The position numbers were made by a program, and so were the translations under genes. The notes under the pieces were generated by a model. The model ran no database searches and had not been told where the DNA came from. It saw only the letters and a list, made by a program, of their open reading frames with translations. Positions 8,907-15,928 of a stretch of 39,464 bases of DNA are shown piece by piece (position 1 is the first letter of the stretch; each line of letters starts with the position of its first letter). The stretch comes from an uncultured Clostridia bacterium (GTDB lineage Bacteria > Bacillota > Clostridia > JAAYHZ01), in NCBI GenBank assembly GCA_937894465.1, contig CALCRE010000207.1, positions 1 through 39,464 on the forward strand, written 5' to 3'.

Positions 8907-9113
8907 ATGGCGTTTACCATTATTTTATTAATCGGTTTGGGCATTTTTGAAATAAAAAGAATCTTGGAGGACAAAGATATTAAGCAAGTGGTTTTGTATT
9001 GTATATTCAGCGTTATTACGATTGCTTTTTGTATATGGTTTTTTACAAGTGACATAGAACACAGTTTTAGCTATGAATTATTTGATTTGTTGGGCATTTT
9101 AGAAAGGCAATAA
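8907..9113 (+). CDS. Small two-helix membrane protein, last gene of the ger operon
   Basis: 68 residues from ATG 8907, placed 6 bases after AGAGGTG. A GTG at 8898 lies inside that ribosome site and is rejected. Two hydrophobic helices (about 2-14 and 27-45) flank a charged loop with EIKRILEDKDIKQ, and a short acidic tail follows. Short membrane proteins of this kind are known as optional fourth members of some germinant receptor operons, but this one is not matched to a named family. It starts 5 bases after the gerC stop, so it belongs to the same transcript. Confidence 0.65.
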   Translation: MAFTIILLIGLGIFEIKRILEDKDIKQVVLYCIFSVITIAFCIWFFTSDIEHSFSYELFDLLGILERQ

Positions 9114-9273
9114 TACAATTTTCGCCCTTAATCCATATAAGTCCATAAAAAAGTTTTCTAATGTCACAAAAAAATTTTATGTTACCTATTTATCTTTAGG
9201 TGAATATGATATACTTGAGCAGGATCAAAAGATTGGTCCTTTGTTTAATCGTGTTTTAAGGGAGGTGAAAAGA
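9114..9273 (+). promoter_or_regulatory. Start region of the mgtE leader: weak promoter and hairpin
   Basis: A/T-rich DNA after the ger operon. Candidate -10 hexamers TATGAT (9205) and TATACT (9210) have no strong -35. A 6-bp hairpin AGGATC / GGTCCT (9221-9226 with 9235-9240) comes next, and then the ribosome site of the upstream ORF at 9260-9266. No terminator for the ger operon was found here. Confidence 0.35.
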
Positions 9274-9390
9274 ATGGAGACAGACGGCAGTAGTACCGTC
9301 AGCGGAGATTTACAAGGGTGCATGTGGATAAAACCCGTTTATCACAGAGCTCCGTTCTTTGGCGCTTCTCAAAAAGGTCTTTCGGAATAA
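9274..9390 (+). CDS. Upstream ORF (38 codons) in the mgtE leader
   Basis: ATG 9274 has an excellent ribosome site (AGGGAGGTG, 8 bases upstream), much stronger than needed for a random ORF. The peptide begins METDGSSTVSGDLQGCMWIK and ends GASQKGLSE. The coding DNA can fold into GACGG/CCGTC (9283-9287 with 9296-9300) and a stem 9301-9307 / 9350-9356 enclosing a bulged hairpin 9324-9332 / 9338-9345. A translated leader peptide controlling mgtE, or an RNA sensor that happens to contain an ORF, are both possible. The sequence does not match the M-box Mg2+ riboswitch as I know it. Confidence 0.5.
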   Translation: METDGSSTVSGDLQGCMWIKPVYHRAPFFGASQKGLSE

Positions 9391-9472
9391 ATTTTTTCTT
9401 GCATGCACATACATTGATCAATTCCTTCTTGTTTATCTTCTGCTTTTTTAAATACGAAACAAATTGGATTGT

Positions 9473-9504
9473 ATAGTGGAACCGTTCACTATTCTTGTTT
9501 TGTT
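9473..9504 (+). terminator. Candidate attenuator hairpin before mgtE
   Basis: ATAGTG-g-AA / TT-CACTAT (9473-9481 with 9485-9492) forms an 8-bp stem with one bulged G and loop CCG, followed by TCTTGTTTTGTT. It lies 30 bases before the mgtE ribosome site, between the upstream ORF and mgtE, where a conditional terminator would be expected. The T-tract is interrupted, so the call is tentative. Confidence 0.4.
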
Positions 9505-9533
9505 GACCGGATAAAAAAATGGAGGACAGTCAT

Positions 9534-10868
9534 ATGAATGAAAAAGTTTTAAACCTTATTGGGCAAGGTCAGTATGCCCAAGCCAGAAAAGAATTAATTG
9601 ACATGAATGTGGTGGATATTGCTCAGCTGTTTGAAGAAATGGACCGTGACGTATTGTTGATCATATTCAGAATATTACCTAAAGAAATTGCAGCCGGTGT
9701 ATTTACGTATATACCCCCCGAGCTTCAAGAATTTCTTGTGGAATCGATCACCGATAAGGAAATAATATCGATTTGGGACAAGATATTTTTTGATGATGCC
9801 ATCGACTTTTTGGAAGAAATGCCTTCTAATATCGTAAAAAGAGTGTTAAAAAACACAGATCACGAGACAAGGAAGTTAATCAACCAGTTTTTAAACTACC
9901 CGGAGGATTCCGCCGGGAGTATTATGACCATCGAATTTGTGGATTTAAAAAAAGAGATGACGGTTGCAAAAGCTATACAACACGTCAGGGAGACCGGAGT
10001 GGACAAGGAAACCATTGATAATTGCTATGTCATTGACAACAACAGGGTCCTTGAAGGTGTTATCTCCATCAGAAAACTTATATTAAGTGACAGTGAGTTA
10101 CCGGTGAAAGACATTATGCAAACTGATATCAAATACGTGAATACACTGGATGACCATGAAAAAATGATTACTTTGTTTAAAAAGTATGATTTGCTGACCA
10201 TGCCTGTGGTGGACAATGAACATCGACTCGTAGGTATTGTTACCATTGACGATATCGTTGATATCATTGACCAGGAAAACACCGAGGACTTTCAAAAGAT
10301 GGCTGCAATTCAACCTTCGGAAAAAGAGTATTTGAAAACAAATGTATTCACATTGGCAAAGCACAGAATTTTGTGGCTTTTGGTATTAATGATTTCCGCA
10401 ACGTTTACAGGAAATATTATCAGAAGGTTTAATGATGTGTTAAGCTCTGTGGTAATTCTTGCATCATTTATTCCCATGCTGATGGATACGGGAGGAAATT
10501 CAGGATCCCAATCTGCTACCTTGATTATCAGGGGATTGGCGTTAGGAGAAATCAAGCCGAAGGATTTTTTAAAGGTTCTTTGGAAAGAGTTTCGGGTCAG
10601 TATTTTAGTGGGTGTCGTTTTGGCAACGGTTAATTTTTTAAGGATTTACTTTCTAGAAAAAGTTGATTTAATGATATCCATAACCGTATGCTTGACATTG
10701 TTTTTTACTGTGGTGTTGGCAAAGCTAGTCGGTGGACTTCTTCCTATAGCCGCAAAAAAAGTCAATGTGGATCCTGCTATCATGGCAAGTCCTTTAATAA
10801 CAACCATTGTAGACGCAGTAGCCTTGCTTATTTATTTCGAGTTCACTACGATTTTCCTTGGATTGTAG
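9534..10868 (+). CDS. mgtE: Magnesium transporter MgtE
   Basis: 444 residues, the standard MgtE length. Order: N-terminal helical MgtE_N domain (about 1-125), two CBS domains (about 130-250; includes the PEDSAGSIMTIEFV entry motif and VDNEHRLVGIVTIDDIVDII), a connecting helix, then five membrane helices from about residue 275. MgtE is a dimeric Mg2+ channel gated by Mg2+ binding to its cytosolic domains. ATG 9534 is chosen because GGAGGAC ends 6 bases before it; ATG 9519 overlaps that site. The long 5' leader with an ORF and hairpins points to post-initiation control. Confidence 0.95.
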   Translation: MNEKVLNLIGQGQYAQARKELIDMNVVDIAQLFEEMDRDVLLIIFRILPKEIAAGVFTYIPPELQEFLVESITDKEIISIWDKIFFDDAIDFLEEMPSNIVKRVLKNTDHETRKLINQFLNYPEDSAGSIMTIEFVDLKKEMTVAKAIQHVRETGVDKETIDNCYVIDNNRVLEGVISIRKLILSDSELPVKDIMQTDIKYVNTLDDHEKMITLFKKYDLLTMPVVDNEHRLVGIVTIDDIVDIIDQENTEDFQKMAAIQPSEKEYLKTNVFTLAKHRILWLLVLMISATFTGNIIRRFNDVLSSVVILASFIPMLMDTGGNSGSQSATLIIRGLALGEIKPKDFLKVLWKEFRVSILVGVVLATVNFLRIYFLEKVDLMISITVCLTLFFTVVLAKLVGGLLPIAAKKVNVDPAIMASPLITTIVDAVALLIYFEFTTIFLGL

Positions 10869-10894
10869 AGTAAAAATTTTCTTGCAGTTATGAA

Positions 10895-10923
10895 AGCCCT
10901 GTGCTTCAAAAGATCACGGGGCT
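10895..10923. terminator. Hairpin between convergent mgtE and AI-2E permease genes
   Basis: AGCCCTGTG / CACGGGGCT (10895-10903 with 10915-10923, one G-T pair) with flanking AAA and TTT. Both sides have only short T-runs, so it may serve as a weak bidirectional terminator. Confidence 0.5.
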
Positions 10924-10958
10924 CTTTGTGTCCGTTTTTATCGTGGTATATGAATGGA

Positions 10959-12116
10959 TCAACGATCATGAAGCAACGAGGTGATCTTACTATGAAACAG
11001 TTTTAGGTCTGATATTGTATTTGTCAATAAGCCCGATTTGATCAAACCCATGAATAACACCATTATTACCGGCCCTAACAAGGCTCCCCACAAACCGGAA
11101 ACTTGGGCACCTACATACATACCTATTAATGATAACAAAGGATGTAAACCGATTTGGGTACCGGTTATTTTAGGTTCGATAACTTTCCTTATGAGGAAAA
11201 ACCCGATACCAAGAATGATTAAAAATATACCTTTTGAAACATCTCCGGTAATTAACGCAATGATTCCCCAAGGTAAAAGAACCGCTATGGTTCCAAGGAG
11301 CGGTAAAAGATCCACAATCCCAAGCAATAATGCGATTATTAAAGCATAAGGTTGTCCGTTAATCAAAAAAGCTGTAAACATAAAAATAAATGCAATCAGA
11401 CCAAGAATGAGTTGTGCTCGTATATAGCCGCCTAAAGCGGTCAAAGCAGAATTTTTCATGACATTGAAGGACTCTAAAAGACGCCTCCCAATAACACTTT
11501 TTAAAGAATCCTTCATCAGGTCATAGTCTATGGCTATAAAATACAATGCCAAAAAGAATGTTAAAAAGTTCAGGAAAAAAACCCCGGTTTTCGATATCAT
11601 GGCGGTTGTGGTTAACACGGTGGAGCTAAGAAGATTTTTTACGCTGTTTTCCAAAAAAACAATGAAATTGTTTGAAACATTTTGAATAAACTCCGATACT
11701 TGTTGAGGAGTTTTGTCGATCAGCCCGGTAATTTTCCCTTCAAAACTCTTAAGGCCTGCGACGATGCTTCCCCAGTTGTTTTGAATACTTGATAATAATG
11801 AAATAATCTGTTTGATAATTGTATATGAAACAAAGTAAACAAATCCGGATATCGCCAATAATATTAAAAGATAAAGAATAATAGTAATTATTTTTTTGGA
11901 AACCGAAGATTTTATTTTCAGCTTTTTTATTTTACTATTAATTTTATTTATGAGAGGGCTTAAAATTGCGGCAACTATAAAAGCAAGGATAAATGGAAAC
12001 AATAAACGGAAACAATTTGGTAGTACAAATATAAGGAATAGGATGACCAATATTGCCAAGATTGATCGAACTATTAACCTTTTATATAACTTTTTGTCAG
12101 AATACGTCTCTTGCAC
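10959..12116 (-). CDS. AI-2E family transporter (PF01594-type permease)
   Basis: 385 residues with about eight membrane segments: a pair near residues 15-50, one at 70-95, then a soluble stretch and a cluster from 160 on. The C-terminal signature IGLHPLLSLIGMYVGAQVSG followed by GLWGALLGPVIM is typical of the family. Members include TqsA-like exporters and Na+/H+ antiporter-like or sporulation proteins, so the substrate is unknown. Translation starts at GTG 12116, 5 bases after AGGAGGT. It is transcribed alone, divergent from the aromatic operon. Confidence 0.88.
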   Translation of the reverse strand: MQETYSDKKLYKRLIVRSILAILVILFLIFVLPNCFRLLFPFILAFIVAAILSPLINKINSKIKKLKIKSSVSKKIITIILYLLILLAISGFVYFVSYTIIKQIISLLSSIQNNWGSIVAGLKSFEGKITGLIDKTPQQVSEFIQNVSNNFIVFLENSVKNLLSSTVLTTTAMISKTGVFFLNFLTFFLALYFIAIDYDLMKDSLKSVIGRRLLESFNVMKNSALTALGGYIRAQLILGLIAFIFMFTAFLINGQPYALIIALLLGIVDLLPLLGTIAVLLPWGIIALITGDVSKGIFLIILGIGFFLIRKVIEPKITGTQIGLHPLLSLIGMYVGAQVSGLWGALLGPVIMVLFMGLIKSGLLTNTISDLKLFHSKITSLLHDR

Positions 12117-12145
12117 TATCTACCTCCTATGGTTTTATAATTTGA

Positions 12146-12174
12146 AGTATACATAGAATGGTTACAGATATCAA
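12146..12174 (-). promoter_or_regulatory. Sigma-A promoter of the AI-2E permease gene
   Basis: On the minus strand TTGATA (12174-12169), a 17-base spacer and TATACT (12151-12146). Transcript start near 12139, about 23 bases before the GTG start. Confidence 0.7.
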
Positions 12175-12229
12175 GATTGATTATAAAGGGATTTTGGATT
12201 TTGGAAGAAAACCAAGGAAAAATTTATTG

Positions 12230-12258
12230 TTGACAGATCTTTTGCTCAGGCATATAAT
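12230..12258 (+). promoter_or_regulatory. Strong sigma-A promoter of the aromatic amino acid operon
   Basis: Consensus TTGACA (12230-12235), a 17-base spacer and consensus TATAAT (12253-12258). The transcript would start near 12265 and enter the Phe-rich leader ORF at 12287. A full-consensus promoter fits a gene set controlled mainly by attenuation. Confidence 0.9.
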
Positions 12259-12286
12259 GTACTAAATTTTAAATGAGGTATATTAC

Positions 12287-12406
12287 ATGGATACCAATTG
12301 TCCGGCCGTAAAATTAAATGCAATGTTTAACAACTTCCAAAGCTTTTTTAGCTTTGGTTTTTTTGCGTTTTATTTTTTTACCACCGGGCGAATCGGTAAA
12401 CCGTAA
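12287..12406 (+). CDS. Phe-rich attenuator leader peptide (39 aa)
   Basis: ATG 12287 follows GAGGT by 7 bases. The peptide has 10 phenylalanines and one tyrosine in 39 residues, densest in FFSFGFFAFYFF (codons 20-31), and ends TTGRIGKP. The run resembles the pheA leader peptides of enteric bacteria. It lies between a consensus promoter and an operon that includes pheA. The codons GGG CGA ATC (12386-12394) after the Phe cluster form one arm of an alternative hairpin that competes with the downstream terminator. A ribosome stalled on Phe codons would leave this arm free; one that reaches the TAA at 12404 would cover it. The peptide itself probably has no other function. Confidence 0.9.
   Translation: MDTNCPAVKLNAMFNNFQSFFSFGFFAFYFFTTGRIGKP
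12337..12364 (+). terminator. Terminator-like hairpin inside the leader ORF
   Basis: Perfect stem CCAAAGC / GCTTTGG (12337-12343 with 12351-12357), loop TTTTTTA, then seven T. It looks like a complete intrinsic terminator but sits in the middle of the leader peptide codons, so a translating ribosome would melt it. It may pause RNA polymerase to keep transcription and translation in step, or end transcripts that are not translated. Confidence 0.65.
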
Positions 12407-12453
12407 TCTGATTTAAAAATCAAAGCGGGAGGCAGATTCAGCCCCCGCTTTTT
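12386..12453 (+). promoter_or_regulatory. Antiterminator/terminator pair of the aro-pheA attenuator
   Basis: Terminator: AGCGGGAGGC / GCCCCCGCT (12424-12433 with 12441-12449, one bulged A), loop AGATTCA, then five T. Antiterminator: GGGCGAATC (12386-12394, inside the last leader codons) pairs with GATTC-A-GCCC (12435-12444, one bulged A). This uses the terminator loop and the first bases of its 3' arm, so both cannot form together. A second alternative, AATCTG / CAGATT (12405-12410 with 12433-12438), also disrupts the terminator. Confidence 0.85.
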
Positions 12454-12550
12454 CTGATATAAGCAGTTTTTTCAGTATTTACTGCTATCCAAAAAACGGG
12501 GGAAACTAGATCAAAGAGCCTTCCAAAAAAAATTTAAGGAGGATACCCCT

Positions 12551-13555
12551 ATGATATTGGTATTAAAACCTAAAATTGAAGAAGACAGGATTGCAGAACT
12601 GATCCACACACTAGAAGACGGTCATATACGTGTTGAAAGAACAAAAGGTGTGGACTACACCATTTTGGCGTTAATCGGAGACACACGCTCCGTTAATGAA
12701 GGAACTATCCATAACTCCAACATCGTCCATAGAATTATTCATGTACAAGAACCGTATAAACAAGCCAATCGCCTTTTCCATCCTGACAATACCGAAGTAA
12801 AGATCGGTGACTGCAGTATAGGAGGAGGGGATTTCGCGGTCATCGCCGGACCTTGCTCGGTTGAAAGTGAAGAACAGATCCTAACTGTGGCTCGTGAAGT
12901 GAAACGCTCCGGTGCCAAATTTTTAAGAGGCGGAGCGTTCAAACCCAGAACATCACCATACAGTTTCCAAGGGTTAGGAGCAGAAGGACTTGATCTATTG
13001 AAGATTGCCAAGGCGGAAACCGGTTTGTACATTGTCTCGGAAATATTGTCCAATGACTGGTTGGACAGATTCGTACTTGATGTGGACATTATTCAAGTCG
13101 GTGCTCGGAATATGCAGAACTTTTCATTGTTGAAAGAACTCGGTAGACTTGATAAACCCATCATATTGAAAAGAGGATTGTCGGCTACCATAGAGGAATG
13201 GCTCATGTCTGCGGAATATATTATGTCCGAGGGTAATCGGAAGGTCATTTTATGTGAAAGAGGCATTCGTACATTCGAGACATACACAAGGAACACATTT
13301 GACATCAGCGCAATTCCAATGATCAAGCATTACAGCCATTTGCCGGTTATAGCTGATCCAAGCCATGCTACCGGTCAATGGTGGATGGTGGAGCCTTTGG
13401 TCAAAGCATCTGTGGTAGTCGGTGCTGATGGCGTTATGGTAGAAGTACATCCGAATCCGGAAAAAGCTTTGTGTGACGGGGCACAATCGCTGAATCTCGA
13501 AGGTTATAGAAAAATGATGAATGAAATACATTCTTTGACCGGAAGGTCTATGTGA
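12551..13555 (+). CDS. aroF: 3-deoxy-7-phosphoheptulonate (DAHP) synthase, type I beta
   Basis: 334 residues, close in length and layout to the Thermotoga enzyme: an N-terminal ferredoxin-like regulatory domain (about 1-75), then the barrel with G100-P-C-S-V-E-S, the KPRTSPYSFQGLG loop, GARNMQNF, ILKRG and the C-terminal DPSHATG motif. It condenses phosphoenolpyruvate and erythrose-4-phosphate, the first step towards chorismate. The ferredoxin-like domain is the known site of Phe/Tyr feedback inhibition in this subtype. No chorismate mutase domain is fused. ATG 12551 follows AAGGAGGA. First enzyme gene after the attenuator. Confidence 0.95.
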   Translation: MILVLKPKIEEDRIAELIHTLEDGHIRVERTKGVDYTILALIGDTRSVNEGTIHNSNIVHRIIHVQEPYKQANRLFHPDNTEVKIGDCSIGGGDFAVIAGPCSVESEEQILTVAREVKRSGAKFLRGGAFKPRTSPYSFQGLGAEGLDLLKIAKAETGLYIVSEILSNDWLDRFVLDVDIIQVGARNMQNFSLLKELGRLDKPIILKRGLSATIEEWLMSAEYIMSEGNRKVILCERGIRTFETYTRNTFDISAIPMIKHYSHLPVIADPSHATGQWWMVEPLVKASVVVGADGVMVEVHPNPEKALCDGAQSLNLEGYRKMMNEIHSLTGRSM

Positions 13556-13589
13556 TAAAATGTGGTTAGATTAAATGAGGAGTTTATCA

Positions 13590-14654
13590 ATGAATGAACT
13601 GTATATATCCACCGGTGAAAACCGGTCTAAAATTATCATCAAACCCGGTGTGATGCATCAATTGTCAACATATATCAAAGAAGTGTTTCCTACTGTCAAG
13701 GTTTTAATTGTAACCGATCGGAATGTTGACGGTTATTACGGTGAATCAATGGAAGGGTTGTTAGAGCAAGCAAATATCCCGGTGGTCAAACTTGTTTTAC
13801 CTCCCGGAGAAAAAACTAAATCCTTTGAACAACTGTTGCATGTCTATGATTTCTTGGGAGAAAACCGCTTTACAAGAAGCGATGCAGTAATGGCATTAGG
13901 AGGTGGAGTTATCGGAGACTTGGCAGGTTATGCCGCTGCAACGTGGCAAAGGGGGATGAATTTGATCCAAGTACCGACCACTCTTTTGGCTCAGATAGAC
14001 AGCAGTATCGGTGGTAAGACCGCTATTGACACCAAATGGGGTAAAAATATGGTGGGTGCCTTCAAACAGCCGGGCTTGGTTTGCATTGATCCACTATCGT
14101 TAAAGACATTACCCGATTACGAAATGGCAGCCGGTATGGCTGAAATGATCAAGTATGCCTGCATTTGGGATCGATCTATGTTTGAACTGTTACAGAATTC
14201 GAATGATATTATCCCATGCCTTCCGGATCTTATTGTCCGCTCATGCAACATTAAAAAGGCGGTTGTAGAAGAGGACAGCTTGGAATCCGGAAAGCGGATG
14301 ATCCTAAACTTCGGGCATACTGTCGCTCATGTGTTGGAAGGAATGGATGATTATGAAGTATCTCATGGATTTGCCGTGGCAATGGGAATGGTGTATATCA
14401 CAAGGCAATCTGAAAGGCAAGGATTGACAAAACCGGGGACCGCGGATCAAATAAGGCAGTTGTGTATAAAATATGGTTTGCCGGTGGATTTTCCTTCTGT
14501 AGACGGCAAAAAAGCCGGCGCATTTGTCACGAGAGATAAAAAAGCAAGAAGCGGCAAAATGAATTTGGTTTTATTACATGAAATAGGATCTTGCTTTGTT
14601 CACAACATAGATGTTGACAGAGCAGCTGATTTTCTCGGATGGAGGACAGATTGA
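13590..14654 (+). CDS. aroB: 3-dehydroquinate synthase
   Basis: 354 residues. Family motifs are visible: PPGEKTKSFE, the NAD-binding GGGVIGDLAGYAAATWQRG, PTTLLAQIDSSIGGKTAID and the metal-site histidine region FGHTVAHVLE. It turns DAHP into 3-dehydroquinate using NAD+ and a divalent metal. ATG 13590 is chosen because GAGGAG lies 8 bases before it; an ATG at 13575 precedes that site. Its TGA overlaps the aroA ATG (TGATG). Confidence 0.96.
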   Translation: MNELYISTGENRSKIIIKPGVMHQLSTYIKEVFPTVKVLIVTDRNVDGYYGESMEGLLEQANIPVVKLVLPPGEKTKSFEQLLHVYDFLGENRFTRSDAVMALGGGVIGDLAGYAAATWQRGMNLIQVPTTLLAQIDSSIGGKTAIDTKWGKNMVGAFKQPGLVCIDPLSLKTLPDYEMAAGMAEMIKYACIWDRSMFELLQNSNDIIPCLPDLIVRSCNIKKAVVEEDSLESGKRMILNFGHTVAHVLEGMDDYEVSHGFAVAMGMVYITRQSERQGLTKPGTADQIRQLCIKYGLPVDFPSVDGKKAGAFVTRDKKARSGKMNLVLLHEIGSCFVHNIDVDRAADFLGWRTD

Positions 14655-15928
14655 TGCAATACTTGTTAAGCCCGGTTAAATTAAAAGGATGTGTTTATGC
14701 ACCGCCGTCCAAAAGCCAAGCGCACCGATTGTTGTTAGCTGCTATTCCGGCAAAAGGGACCTGTGTCATTGAGCATGTGGCCTTTTCTGACGATATGATT
14801 GCTAGCTTCAATGCAATAAAAGCACTTGGCAAGAATTTGGAAGTGGAAACCGAGTCGTTGGGAAATCGCATCACCATTCATCCTCAAAGTAATATTTCTT
14901 CAACACCGGTGATTGATTGTAAGGAATCCGGCTCAACATTGCGCTTTTCCATTCCTTTGGCATTGGCTGTTACAGGAAGTGCAGTTTTCAAAGGAGAAGG
15001 CCGATTGGGATCTCGTCCTTTAATGGTGTATGAGGAATTGTTTAAGGAGAAAGATATTTTATGGGAAGCAGATCCGGAAGGTTTGCCCTTGCATGTGAAG
15101 GGAAAATTGAAGCCTGGTATATTTCGAGTTCGGGGAGATATCAGCTCTCAATTTATAACGGGGTTGCTTCTGGCTTTACCGTTGTTAGAGGGGGAATCGG
15201 TGTTAGAAATTGAGGGTGTGCTTGAATCGGCTCCCTATGTGGATATCACGTTGGATGTGCTTCGAAAGTATGGAGTGATTGCGGCTGAAGAAGAAAGGCA
15301 TAAAAAATATCGGATACCGGGAAACCAAATATTTCAGGGAGTTACGGAAAGGGTGGAAGGTGATTGGTCCCAAGCTGCTTTTCACATATTAGGAGGAATT
15401 TTAGGAGAAGGTGTTTGTATTAATGGCTTAGACGGCTCTTCATGTCAAGGGGATAAAAGAATTGTTTCGTTATTGCATTCCATGGGTGCTGATATACGAT
15501 GGGATGGAGACGGATTAGTTGCTCGCCCGTCGGAATTAATAGGGATGGCCATGGATATTTCCGATTGCCCGGATTTGGCACCGGTGTTAGCTTTGGCATG
15601 TTGTTTGGCAAAAGGAAATAGCCGGATCACAGGAGCGAAGAGATTGAGAATGAAAGAATCCGATCGGATACAATCCGTCGGGAGCACATTGGTGGCGCTA
15701 GGTGCAAAAGTGCAGTGTACGGATGACGGATTCGAAATTGATGGAGTTGAATTTTTGCAAGGAGGAAGAGTCTCTTCCCATAATGATCACAGAATAGCCA
15801 TGATGGTTGCAATTGCTGCAGGGGCATGTAATGAGTTCGTCTTTTTAGATGGTGCAGAAGCTGTGGCAAAGTCGTATCCGGATTTTTGGGAACATTATAA
15901 ATTGCTCGGAGGATCTATATATGAGTAG
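14654..15928 (+). CDS. aroA: 3-phosphoshikimate 1-carboxyvinyltransferase (EPSP synthase)
   Basis: 424 residues with the typical motifs PPSKSQAHR near the start, SGSTLRF, SSQFITGLLLALPLL, KESDRI and NDHRIAM near the end. It joins PEP to shikimate-3-phosphate. ATG 14654 shares a base with the aroB stop and has GGAGGA 9 bases upstream; the ATG at 14639 is inside aroB and before that site. Its 3' end overlaps aroC by 8 bases. The upstream step, shikimate kinase, is not encoded in this cluster. Confidence 0.96.
   Translation: MQYLLSPVKLKGCVYAPPSKSQAHRLLLAAIPAKGTCVIEHVAFSDDMIASFNAIKALGKNLEVETESLGNRITIHPQSNISSTPVIDCKESGSTLRFSIPLALAVTGSAVFKGEGRLGSRPLMVYEELFKEKDILWEADPEGLPLHVKGKLKPGIFRVRGDISSQFITGLLLALPLLEGESVLEIEGVLESAPYVDITLDVLRKYGVIAAEEERHKKYRIPGNQIFQGVTERVEGDWSQAAFHILGGILGEGVCINGLDGSSCQGDKRIVSLLHSMGADIRWDGDGLVARPSELIGMAMDISDCPDLAPVLALACCLAKGNSRITGAKRLRMKESDRIQSVGSTLVALGAKVQCTDDGFEIDGVEFLQGGRVSSHNDHRIAMMVAIAAGACNEFVFLDGAEAVAKSYPDFWEHYKLLGGSIYE

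Noticed and set aside
9222..9533. M-box (ykoK) Mg2+ riboswitch before mgtE
   Set aside because: The conserved M-box opening (AGGTGAGGCTCCT) and its later core are not present; only a short AGGTGA coincidence near 9198 was seen.
12265..12550. T-box or TRAP control of the aro operon
   Set aside because: No stem I, no TGGN bulge and no series of spaced GAG/TAG repeats; the Phe-rich ORF with alternative hairpins explains the leader better.
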